This document shows, piece after piece, positions 1-9,347 of a stretch of DNA of 64,000 bases. Origin of the DNA: Phymatolithon calcareum (lineage: Eukaryota; Rhodophyta; Florideophyceae; Hapalidiales). Numbering within the stretch: position 1 is the stretch's first letter; every line of letters begins with the position of its first letter. The notes under the pieces were generated by a model. That model ran no database searches. It was not told where the DNA came from and saw only the letters and a list, made by a program, of their open reading frames with translations. The DNA is taken from the NCBI GenBank assembly GCA_977006965.1, contig OZ345368.1:434001-498000 (forward strand). The letters run 5' to 3'. The position numbers were made by a program, and so were the translations under genes.

Positions 1-1281
1 CAAGGTGAGAAGTACCAGTCTTCCAATTTCTCGGACGTGATTCTAGCTCTGATCTACATGTTTTGCAATGGGCTAAAACTACCACAAAGCAGTGACCTTC
101 CGGGAGAACTGTACCGCTTAGCGAGCCCTATGTGAATTGAAGATTTTTTTTTCGGAGCTCTTGACAGTCCTTGTTTTGTGACTGATTGGATTGATTTATG
201 TAGTCTGCGTACTATGCCTCTATTGTTCGTTCGCAAGTGTTTCAGCGCCCTAAATTGTCCGCATTTATCGAAGAATTCCTGGTCGCAGACGATAATTATT
301 GGAAATTTAGATAGGTTGACTAAAACGCGACAAGCGAAGTTCTGCGACGAACAGAACAAATTGTTCAGTCCGGCGCATTATGTCATGAAGAAGTTGCAAT
401 CGTCTCTTCAAAGTTTCTGACGGCTGACATCCATGTCCCATGCGTCGAAAATCTAGACATGAAATTCTCTACTTGCGCAAGACAGGAGCGGCTCCTTGCC
501 TCGCCTGGCGGCAAACATTTTGCTTGGATACAAGTGCCATTCTTTGCTGACGCTATCGAACACAATTCATTAAATGTCAAGAAATACACGGTCTCCAACT
601 TCATGGGTCTTCGCTCGTTACCTACTGTAGAAATCGCCGACGAAAGCAAGAATTACGAATCGTAATGTATTGCCCTGTTTGACATTTTGTGCTGCCGATC
701 TCAGTATATGGTCGTCGGCAATGTACTGCCCATACAATGAATCCAGATTGTATACAAAAACGTTACAGCGCTCATCAGCGCCTTCTGTACTAACAATGTC
801 GACAAGATGCAGCAGAATCCATACCGGCTGCACCTTCATACATTTGCAGACTCGTTGCATGTCGGCTGCAGCTTAAGATGCTTGCCGGCTCGTTGTGCCT
901 AGATATTTACAGACTCGTTCTTGCTTGCTTCATCGCAACAAGGCGCTTCATGGCGCAGGAACGACACAAGACGACACCAATAAAATTATGGTTGTCATCC
1001 AAGCTGTACGCGGAGTAAGTGCTTACCGTTTTGCAGATCATGTCTGCAACGACCGACAGGGAAAATCGACGTAAGATTGAAAAGTAGTTAGGAATAACTT
1101 GCGATTCCGCATGAAGAGAATTTTTGTTCTTTATACAACTTGGCGCACATAAAGGCGCACAATAAGCATTAACGTGAAAAAGTAAAATACAGAGTCCTGC
1201 AAAAAGGATTCAACAACTGAAAACGAGGGTTCGTCTGTCATAAGTTGCATTGCCTTTCGGTATTCGACAAACATCCCTCCA
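1..1281. other. Intergenic, nothing recognised
   Basis: Only short overlapping open frames on both strands, none with a recognisable domain or a length above chance. The bZIP gene ends at the right edge of this stretch. Confidence 0.5.
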
Positions 1282-2235
1282 TCATTGCCACGAATTGCCC
1301 TCCAACTCGTCAACCTTCGTCGCCAGCGCCGCGGCATCATCGCTCTGTCCGTGCCCGAGTACTTGCTGTAATTGTCTTGTGTGTTCCGCAAGTCCATGTG
1401 ATTGCACTGAAATCCCATTGTTGTCTGTCAATGCGTGTGCTTGCGTCGATATTCCGCTCGCGCATGGCCTGTTTTCAACTGCCGCTTGAGCGGCCTGCAA
1501 CGCGTGCGCGGCACGAGCAGCTTGTGCTGCTTGTGCTGCTTGCATTGCCGCGGCGTGCGCGGCTGAGAGTTGGTGGTTTTGCGGCGAGTGTGGCGAGTGT
1601 GACCCAGGGGGTCCCGGCGAAATGGAATGTGCATGCGCAGCGGAGATCACTTGGCCAGGTGGAGGTCCCGCGCCGGCGTTCCCATACGCATGTCCTCCAG
1701 CAGCAGCTACTGTTCCTTGTGCGGATTGCGGGTATGGAACGCCTGCACTTGGTTGTGGGTAAGGCACAGCCCTTAGTACTCCACGATTATGCGGCACAGG
1801 ATACGAAATTGTACCCGCTGATGGGAATGGAATTCCGCTCCGCGCCGCAAGCTCCGCTGCAAGTGCTGTAACGTCGGCAACGCGAGCCGAGAGCGCCGCA
1901 ACATTCATTTCAAGTGCTTGGATTCGGCTGGCCTGTGTCGCCATTTCATCAGCCGTACGCAGAGTCTCCACCTTCTTCCGCTCTCGACAGCGCTTTGCAG
2001 ACTCAGAATTCTGTCGTTTGCGGATCTCGCGACGTAGTTCCGGTGGTGCGCCGCGCACTGATGCAGGTAGCGGTGCACTGCTTGGCGCAAGTCCCCTTAA
2101 TCCCATGCCCGTTACCCCAACGCCATTCCCTTGTCCATTCCCTTCAGCAGACTGGGCATCGTGCGGACCGGAGGCATTGGCCGCGTCGGCCATTATGTTG
2201 GAACCCCGTGCGGCAAGCGAGGCGACGCGCGACAT
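1282..2235 (-). CDS. bZIP transcription factor
   Basis: A 317-residue intronless ORF. It is predicted to be a nuclear DNA-binding protein that dimerises through a leucine zipper. A basic region at residues about 67-90 contains the diagnostic N-x7-R signature (N76 to R84, sequence NSESAKRCR) inside a run of Arg and Lys. It is followed by an amphipathic helix at about 92-131 with hydrophobic residues at 3-4 spacing (I105, L108, V112, L115, V119, V122). The N-terminus is Gly/Ala/Ser-rich. The C-terminal third is Ala/Gln/His-rich, with runs such as AAQAAQAARAAHALQAAQAA, and is probably disordered. The ATG at 2235 opens the frame. The target and pathway cannot be read from sequence. The bZIP assignment is strong; membership of a subfamily is not determinable here. 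Confidence 0.88.
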   Translation of the reverse strand: MSRVASLAARGSNIMADAANASGPHDAQSAEGNGQGNGVGVTGMGLRGLAPSSAPLPASVRGAPPELRREIRKRQNSESAKRCRERKKVETLRTADEMATQASRIQALEMNVAALSARVADVTALAAELAARSGIPFPSAGTISYPVPHNRGVLRAVPYPQPSAGVPYPQSAQGTVAAAGGHAYGNAGAGPPPGQVISAAHAHSISPGPPGSHSPHSPQNHQLSAAHAAAMQAAQAAQAARAAHALQAAQAAVENRPCASGISTQAHALTDNNGISVQSHGLAEHTRQLQQVLGHGQSDDAAALATKVDELEGNSWQ

Positions 2236-3390
2236 GGCGCATTCGTTGCACAGTCCTCACATTGGCGCCTCGGATGGCGCCGCCTATGTAGGCGCGAACT
2301 TCACGAAGGCGCGCCTCTGCATTCGATCGAGTCACTTCGGCTCCAGCAGGGATTCGCGCGCCGTGTGCATACAGTGCTGTCCCGAGCATTCGGAGGTACA
2401 TTGAGATCGGTCGGCAATAAGAGTGGCATACGTAGGCTAATTTTAGCTCGCTTGGCCCCTGCAAGGCCTATCGGGCCAAAGGGTTGCGGACCGACGGTGG
2501 CAGGGAAGAGGGATTCAAGAAGGGCACGGTGTTAGATCGTTAACGGCTTCGGGGAGGTCGCGCACGGCGCACAGGTGTGTGGGACACTATTGTTCACCGA
2601 GTCGACCTTGCATATTGTGTCTACTGTACACGGTTGCCGCCCCCCATTGAACACTCCGCGGTTCAAACTGTTCCAAAGCGTCGACGGAGGGTTTCATGTG
2701 TACGCAGGTGTAGTGCCCTGCATGACGCCGTGCACGAAAGGATCGAACGTGCAGCAGGCCACGGGAAGACAGAATGCTTCATCATCTCCAGCAAGTAAAG
2801 GGCTGCCCCATTGTGCTCTACAATGCGGGAAAACCAATGTGGTAGAGATGGCGTGGCCGTCTTGTGCACTGTGCTGCCTCCTAGCACGCTGATAGAGCAG
2901 TGCTCGCATATTTAGCCCATGCGCAGCTAAGTTTGCCTGATGGTCTTGCTAGCACCGACAGCTGCCGAAACTGTGTGGTGGCGCGCTCGTAGATACACAT
3001 ATCAATTTCTCCTATTTACGTGGAAATGGCATTATTGAAGCGCGAAAAGGAAGTGCAAAAGGAAGACCATGAAGAAAAATGTTTTTCCAGGCTACCGAAG
3101 GGTAGGTAGAACGGGACAGTCTGGAGCAATATACGCCTGTCCAGTCGTTGCTATCATGGGTCAATTGGTCCTTTGCTGGCCCCACCGCAGGTCCGAAACT
3201 CGCGGAATGTCGAAAAGTGCGCTCCTCGACATTCCCACACACTCGAATACATCTCCCCATAGTGGCGAATCATGCCATCGTGATATGAGCAGATCGAAAA
3301 GTGGGAATATCTGTGCAGCGTGGTATCACTCCAGTCCACTGAATCGGTGATACTGAACTGGAAAACTTGATGCATCCGCAATGTCACACA
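2236..3390. other. Intergenic, nothing recognised
   Basis: This is upstream of the bZIP gene and probably includes its promoter. No clear TATA box or other gene was identified. Overlapping ORFs on both strands look like chance openings in GC-rich DNA. Confidence 0.4.
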
Positions 3391-3696
3391 GGTGGACAGC
3401 AGAGACGATGACACTCCGCAGCTGATTATAAGGAGTTTCGTGATGCCTCACGCTGTCACATTTTCATTTGGCACTCCCTCGTCCATTGATGACTGCAAAC
3501 GCAAAGGAAGCGCCGCGAATAAGATACCGACTTTTCTGGCATTGGTGGACAACAGAGACGATATCACCCCGCAGCTGATTATGAGAAGATTCGTTATGCC
3601 TCGCGCTGGCACAAGTTCATTCGGCACTGCCGTCGTCCATTGATGAGCGTAAATGCTATGGAAGCGCCGGAAATAGGATATCAGCTTCTCTGACTC
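3391..3696 (+). repeat. Direct tandem duplication, 153-bp period
   Basis: Two diverged copies start at 3391 and 3544 (ggtggacagcagagacg versus ggtggacaacagagacg). The period is 153 bp, which equals 51 codons, so a plus-strand frame passes through both copies and reads a repeated PQLI-x2-FVMP motif. The frame is short (83 residues) and matches nothing I recognise. It could be a remnant of a repeat-containing gene or simply a duplicated non-coding segment. Confidence 0.75.
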
Positions 3697-4783
3697 TTAG
3701 GAACAACCGTATAATCCGTGGCGCTTTGAAACATCGATCATATCGTTATAATGAAGTTACAAGTCGTTTCATTTCTCCATATCATCACCAGTTTGCTATG
3801 GTGCAAAGCGGGATATAATGATGGTTTTAAAAAGAATAATATCAGTGGGGGCTTTAGAACAAAGTATGGCCGAGGAAGATGAGGCGAGTCGGTCACATTC
3901 CCACACAATGGGCTCCTCGAGCACGCACCGTGCCATATCTGTGTCCCGCAAAATTGTCGAATCATACAGGTCTATCTCGAAAAAAACGCAAGAGAGTACC
4001 TTGCTGTATGTATCCAGTTGGCAACCGTGGCTCTGAAACAGTAAGGAGCCAGCCTGCCATGTGCCAAGTAAGATACATTTTTTCCTTACCATTCGATGCG
4101 TCTCACACGATGAAGAGTCTCGTCCGCGACATGAGGCCTTCTATTGGAAATGGCGATGCTTGTCATTGCTGCTGGATAGGCCGACCAGCCGCGCAACTTG
4201 AGCGCCAGCAATGGGAACTGCTCCCGAAGATGCTTCGGGGCACTAAAATATACCATTAATCGCTATTCGAAAGACCCAAGAGAACTGAAACATCCTCAGT
4301 CTGAAAGAAGTCAAATTTTGAGGATGTCGATTGTCGTATTTCCCTAAACCGCACACCACGTTGTTTGTTCTGCCCAAAATTGAGCCCAAGTACGTCTTGT
4401 GGATTCAAGTTTCACTTGTATCACCATGAGGGCCTACGATGCGTACCTTTCCTCGGCCATATCATCAAATCACGACAGTACCCCCCCCCCCCCAGTCCAA
4501 GGAGGGTAATGTGTTTAGGAGCTATGGAAATCTCTTGCTCAACTGTCCAGCAAACGATTTGTCAAACGATCGATGTTTGCTGGCGGGAATCACCCGAAGT
4601 ACGCATCAAAATGAAAGAGTAGCAACTGTTTCCTTTCATCGTTAATAAATTAAGGAAATATCATCCTCAATTCTAATCATTCTGGATTGGCACATTCCAC
4701 TTGGTTTGTGATGTTGAGAGTACAGACGATTGGTCCTGAACTCGGGCCTTGCGGAACGGAATACATCTTGATGTGAGTCCACA
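3697..4783. other. Intergenic, with a C13 homopolymer
   Basis: Nothing coding is recognised. A run of 13 C residues lies at 4481-4493. Confidence 0.45.
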
Positions 4784-4841
4784 GGCCGCCCAATAATATT
4801 GGGCGGCCAGGTCCATGAGAATATTATTCTCATGGACCTGG
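4784..4841. repeat. Two abutting perfect hairpins
   Basis: Positions 4784-4808 form 11-bp perfect arms (ggccgcccaat / attgggcggcc) around the loop aat. Positions 4807-4841 form 16-bp perfect arms (ccaggtccatgagaat / attctcatggacctgg) around the loop att. The two palindromes share two bases. Both are perfect, which suggests recent origin, for example by template switching during replication. Confidence 0.9.
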
Positions 4842-5050
4842 CATTGCTGGACTTCGACAGGGAGCATGATCAAGCGAAAAAGCATGGTAATTGGCATACC
4901 CACACAAGGTCTTGCAGGGACATGCAGAAGCAAAAAAAGAGTACTGTAATTTGGGAATTATGGTAAATGAAAATTTCGGCAGAATAGCGGCGCGAAGCTT
5001 CTTCCTGAACAACAACGAAGCCCGAATCCGCGCTTGAACTCACCACTAGT
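4825..5050 (+). pseudogene. Possible LINE reverse-transcriptase remnant
   Basis: Reading plus with one frame change, the segment gives a pattern like MDLALLDFDRE and later KEYCNLGIMVNENFGR, similar in style to the K-x-E-Y-L-G-V region of LINE reverse transcriptases. Stops and a frameshift interrupt it. The assignment rests on short motifs and on other LINE debris nearby, so it is tentative. Confidence 0.3.
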
Positions 5051-5589
5051 GTCTAATTTACTGAAATTTTCCCTCAATTGAGGGCATGAGATTCATATAA
5101 TTTTTTGCGAACGAAAGTTCTCCAATATTAGGCTCATCGACAGCGCTAAGCTTATGGATAGCAAGAACGCGCTTCGTGAAACAGTCTCAACCAAATGAAT
5201 GCGACAGCTGCATGTTTCACCACCATAAAGCTTGCTACGCGATGAACATTTGGCACTCGTTTTCCTCACTTTGCAAACTTTGCAGTTGATTTGCGCGGCA
5301 AAAGTAGTCGTCATGCATTCGAATTCTTCCTTTTCTTCTCGGTGGGAATGAAGAGGGTTCGAACACCGCTCTCTAACGTAAATGTACGATCTGAATTGAC
5401 TGAATGTTGACGAGTAGTACTCGAGTTAAATGCGGAATCGATGAATTGCTGGATCAGTACTTCATGTTATCTTTACTGCACCACGTGCTGCTAACACTCT
5501 GGATGAGCTTCAGATATTAGAAACAAGGTATCAAACAACAAAGTTGCCCGAGCAAATGTGTTCACACGAAACGACCATTGGAGCAGTGT

Positions 5590-5960
5590 GTTCGTCGTTC
5601 AACGCCAAAATATTCTCGGCGGTTTGAGCTTTTGAGGAGATAGAACACTTGCGAATCCAATGCGTACACCACATTCGCTGGTTTGCAGACAGAAGGAGCT
5701 CCCTCGATGCGCTGACGGGGCAACGATGGATGTATGGGGAGATGACAAGCTATCGGATACTATGGACAGGCTGATTAATGATATGATCACTTGCGAAGCA
5801 ATTTGGATCCCAAGACACTGTGGGCTCCCGGAACGAAAAAGCGGACGACCTTGCTCGAAAAGGCATTACAGAGTCAAGTCTGGTGCATAAAAATATAACC
5901 TTAGCCATAGAATCTGTGCGGTCGATTGTCAGTCGGCAGAATAATTTTAATTGTTTTGGC
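5590..5960 (+). pseudogene. LINE RNase H domain remnant
   Basis: With frame changes, this segment reads as an RNase H domain of a non-LTR retrotransposon and is clearly related to 53298-53807. The shared landmarks are a SSFxAxIFxA block, a FRWFxD block, a SSLDAL block, and the terminal EAIWIPRHCG followed by an out-of-frame NEKADDLARKG equivalent. In-frame stops and at least two indels show it is dead. The flanking 5050-5590 and 5960-6213 hold no recognisable feature. Confidence 0.65.
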
Positions 5961-6213
5961 TTTGCGAGATTTATATACAAAATAACAAAAATTATTTTGG
6001 ATATAATTCTCAGAAAGCCAGTGTAACCTGTGTGCACGACTCAGCACATAATTCTTTCAAAAATTAGTTCTCTTGCAGGTACGGGATCTCGTAAACCTCT
6101 TGTCTTCGTCATGAACGACAGGGGGAACAAGAAAGAAAAATTAAGCAGATGCTAGCAGCTGCCAACCTCAAAAATACAATAGCTCAAGAGCGCCTATCGC
6201 CACGACTTGTTTT

Positions 6214-6958
6214 TTGGCCTCGGAGTACGGCTGGACCAGAACAAATCACATACCTCGTATATACCATGCAGCGCAATGTCCACATCAGTGTCTAGTTGTA
6301 GAGATGACAGGAAGCAAACGCCTCACACTGTCATTTAGAAACAGGGAACCGTTTGTGGAAGCAACCAAACACATTCAAGCAAAGCAGTCTGCCGAAATGC
6401 TTCGCTCAAAATTCCTCACAATGGAAGGAGATCTTCTCGAATCGAAGAGGAAGAGGAGAATCCCGTATGACAAGACGAGCGAGCTACCAGCAATCCTCAA
6501 ACTCCCGAAGGTGAAGCACAGGCAATTAACGCTTCAGTACGTCTGCGGAAGATTTCCGCAGGTGTCGACAACAAGCATGGTGGAAAAATTTGGAAACCGA
6601 GCTCGACAGCATATAGCAACGCTGGAAAACAATCTGTCAGGATACGACCTGAAAGAAGACAAATGACCGGATACCGAGAAAGCACTTAACGAGCTTTTGC
6701 TATTCAGCAAGACCATCATAGAGTGCATGGAAAATGAAGAAGGACTGCTCTGAAATCAAGATACGAGAAGTTAGCTAGATGTCCCTCAGGACACAAAGCC
6801 AAATAGCGGGAACACCAGCAGCGAACTTTCCCCACCGCCTATGGAAGGCGGTAGGTTTCAACGGTCTACACACTGGAAGGTAGCAACTGAGGAAGCCTTG
6901 CCCGTCTATTCGTAAGACTGTGAGGCTTTTAAATAAACTCCAATAAAAAACTGTCATT
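6214..6958 (+). mobile_element. 5'-truncated LINE, C-terminal ORF plus 3' UTR
   Basis: The frame ending at 6666 encodes the C-terminal region shared by many LINE copies in this window: ESKRKRRIPYDKTSELPAIL, then HRQLTLQY, CGRFPQVST and a helical tail. It is followed by about 290 bp of 3' UTR that contains the family's common 3' motif (ggtagcaactgaggaagcct, an inner cttc/gaag-type hairpin region, ggcttttaaataaac). The catalytic part is absent, as expected from 5' truncation during target-primed reverse transcription. Confidence 0.8.
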
Positions 6959-7318
6959 TAGAGATGACAAACAGTATTTTTTAACTAAGAATCCATGTAA
7001 CAGCCGGGAAAAAATGGGCTTCAAAATAAGGGACTCGAGAAAATATGAGCGGTTATCGTTTTCTAGCTGCAGCCAGAGTACGCAAGAGAAAGAGCAATTT
7101 AGAAGAAAAATATGATAAACATCGTTCAGGAGAGTGAAAAGTACTTTGCTTGTGGCCATGAGACGGTGTGAAGTCTGTCAGCGGGAAAACAGTCTTCTAC
7201 GGGGAGTGGCTGAGCCGCCTCCTCCGTCTATCTAGCTCAGCCCGCAAGGAGTTTCCTCCTCATTCTCGTTTGATTGGTTCTATCAAGTGTAAACCCATAT
7301 CGCTTACTGTATGGACAG

Positions 7319-7655
7319 TTTTTTATTCAAGTTTATTTAAAAGCCCCACAGATTTTCGAAGATATGGGCGAGGCTTCCTCTGATGCTACCTACCTTTGTT
7401 TAGCTCACGAAACGACCACTGGAATGGTAGACGGGAAAACTCAGGATTCAAAGTAATCCTATCTCAGTCCTCTACAGGATTGCTGGTGCTCGGACTCGAC
7501 CGCTTTTTGCCTTGCCTTATACGAATCAATACAGGCCTTCTTCGTTCTCCATGCGTTCTATGAGTGTCTTACTAGATAGTAAGAGCTCATCTAGCGCCTT
7601 TTCTGCTTCAAGTCGTTTTTCTCCCTCTAGGTCGTACCCTGCTAGCGTGCGTCTG
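7319..7655 (-). mobile_element. 5'-truncated LINE 3' end, minus strand
   Basis: The reverse complement carries the LINE tail ending EGEKRLEAEKALDEL-type residues and NEEGLY, then the 3' UTR with ggtggtcgtttcgtgagcta-like sequence, the aggtaggtagcatcagagga box and cttttaaataaac. It is homologous to 10353-10904 and to 24100-24610. The neighbouring stretches 6960-7318 and 7656-7977 show nothing recognisable. Confidence 0.75.
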
Positions 7656-8036
7656 CATGGGTAGTGTTCCTGGCGTGTTGCACGCAACAAGTGCATGTGC
7701 CTATATCAGGCTACTCGTAATATCTAGATTTGAACATGTAACGGTATCATTGCGATGGCTACATAGGGCACGTAATGTACACCTAATTCGAGCAATCGGT
7801 AAGTGTGTATACACGTAATGAAGCACTACCGAATTAGTATAAGTAGCAACCTTGCCTGAACCAAGCAATAAAGTTATCACTCTCACAAATGGGACCCGAG
7901 TGGTCAACAGACACAGGGAAATGATCACACAAGCTTAGAAAAAATTGAAAACGTACACAATTCGAACGCCAGCAATACTTTTTTATTGAATTTGGAATTT
8001 ATTAAACGCCATCAGTAACACTCATGAGACTGCAAG

Positions 8037-9200
8037 CAGGGGTTGCGCCAATTCTATTGTTTGCGATTGCAGTCCCAGGTAAAATTTATCAATTTAATTG
8101 CTCAGTTTTGTTTGCAGCAATTCGCATTGCAACTTGAAGGCTTCCCACAATATAGACATCAATACTTTATTCAAGCAAGTTCACCTAGCTGCATGTAATC
8201 TTCATCTTCTTCGATAGCCCTCTCGACACGTTGGTTGACAACCATAGACATAGCCTGCTTCACGGTTTGCTCCTCCCAGTAGGAGCGGTTGACTTTCAGA
8301 AAAAGCATCGCCTCAAAGACAATAGGAGATGTTACCTTCCTATGGTCTCGTAGAATATCCTTCGCCATAGACCAAAGTCGCTCCACCTCAGCAATGGACC
8401 CCAGTATAAATTGAGTGTTAATGTATTTCTTCGATCCCGCGCTTCCGGTGTTCTTCTTCCGCTTTTTTAGTCTGTCGGCCATACTCATCGGTTCGTGCAC
8501 ATCAATCTCAGCATCTTGTTCCGTTCATGTTTGTAATAGCCCCTTGAACCTCTCTTTCTCAACGTCTGACATGCTGTTCGTCTCCCCACGTTGGATTTTC
8601 ACCACTCCTCACTCAAATGAAGCATCTTGCACGATTTGAGAAGTCGGAGAGATATAGTAATCACCCAACTGGCATTGAAGCCACTGTTCTGTATCTGGCT
8701 GGTAAACTGATCGATACAGCTGAGTAGATGATAGCACATGAATAGGCCCATTGTTGAAACCGTTTGGAGTCCAACGGCTCAATCTCGTCTTTATTTAATA
8801 TAACAAGAAGTAGCCATGGCCCAAGTGTCATAGATGTTTTGATGGCATACAGAACGTACTCTGGGTATTACTAGAACAAAGACCACCTACTGAACATAAG
8901 GTGAGTACGTTGATTCTTGCATCCGATTAATGTGCTCTGTCTAATGTTCATCTACGTACTCTGGGTACTATTAGAACAAAGACCACATACTGAACATGAG
9001 GTGAGTAAGATGATTCCCTCAACATTCTGCTTTACTCCCCACCCCCCCCATAACATTCCCCTGGTCCAATGTTCATCTACTACGATCCTCAGTATTATGT
9101 GCGACCAATTCGAATTGCAATTCAGTTCGAAGAACCAATTTGGGTAGAATTGGGAAAAATTGCAATTAAATTGATACCAATGGAATTGGCGCAACCCCTG
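8037..9200 (-). mobile_element. hAT DNA transposon, internally deleted
   Basis: A 1164-bp element with inverted ends starting caggggttgcgccaatt at each terminus. About 22 of 23 bases match between the ends. Perfect 8-bp duplications flank it. CAGGG-type ends and the 8-bp duplication are hallmarks of hAT. Only the C-terminal part of the transposase remains, at 8171-8740. A 100-bp tandem duplication lies inside, with copies starting near 8854 and 8954. The element is inserted in the 3' UTR of the family A LINE. Confidence 0.92.
8171..8740 (-). pseudogene. hAT transposase C-terminal dimerisation domain, broken
   Basis: The open part (8171-8500) reads YINTQFILGSIAEVERLWSM, then TSPIVFEAMLFLKVNRSYW. 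This is the hAT C-terminal dimerisation fold, in which a serine/glycine segment, the E-R-x-W/F-S motif and the P-x-x-x-E-A-x-x-F-L-K-x-N-x-x-x-W motif are conserved. Reading further upstream gives YYISPTSQIVQDASFE before two in-frame stops. The DNA-binding BED finger and the catalytic DDE region are missing, so the protein cannot transpose the element. Confidence 0.85.
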
Positions 9201-9347
9201 ACTGCAAGGAAGGTGCGTTTCCGCAGCTACGTTGTAGCTCCGATCATATATTCAAATATTGTGACCCAGGTTAACTTCGTAGCCCTAGCTGCAAAAACTG
9301 GAAAAGCTTGGGGTCCACTGATCAGATTTTTTCAATTGGCGCCTTGT

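Larger units (their letters stand above)
8029..9208. repeat. 8-bp target-site duplication of the hAT element
   Basis: The octamer actgcaag occurs at 8029-8036 and 9201-9208, directly outside the terminal inverted repeats. Eight-base duplications are diagnostic of hAT superfamily insertion. Confidence 0.95.

Noticed and set aside
1245-1871. 208-residue plus-strand frame opposite the bZIP gene
   Set aside because: It is the antisense shadow of a GC- and Ala-rich coding region. The minus strand carries the clear bZIP motif.
4807-4841. Rho-independent terminator
   Set aside because: The hairpin has no T-tract and the context is eukaryotic, so a bacterial terminator reading is not justified.
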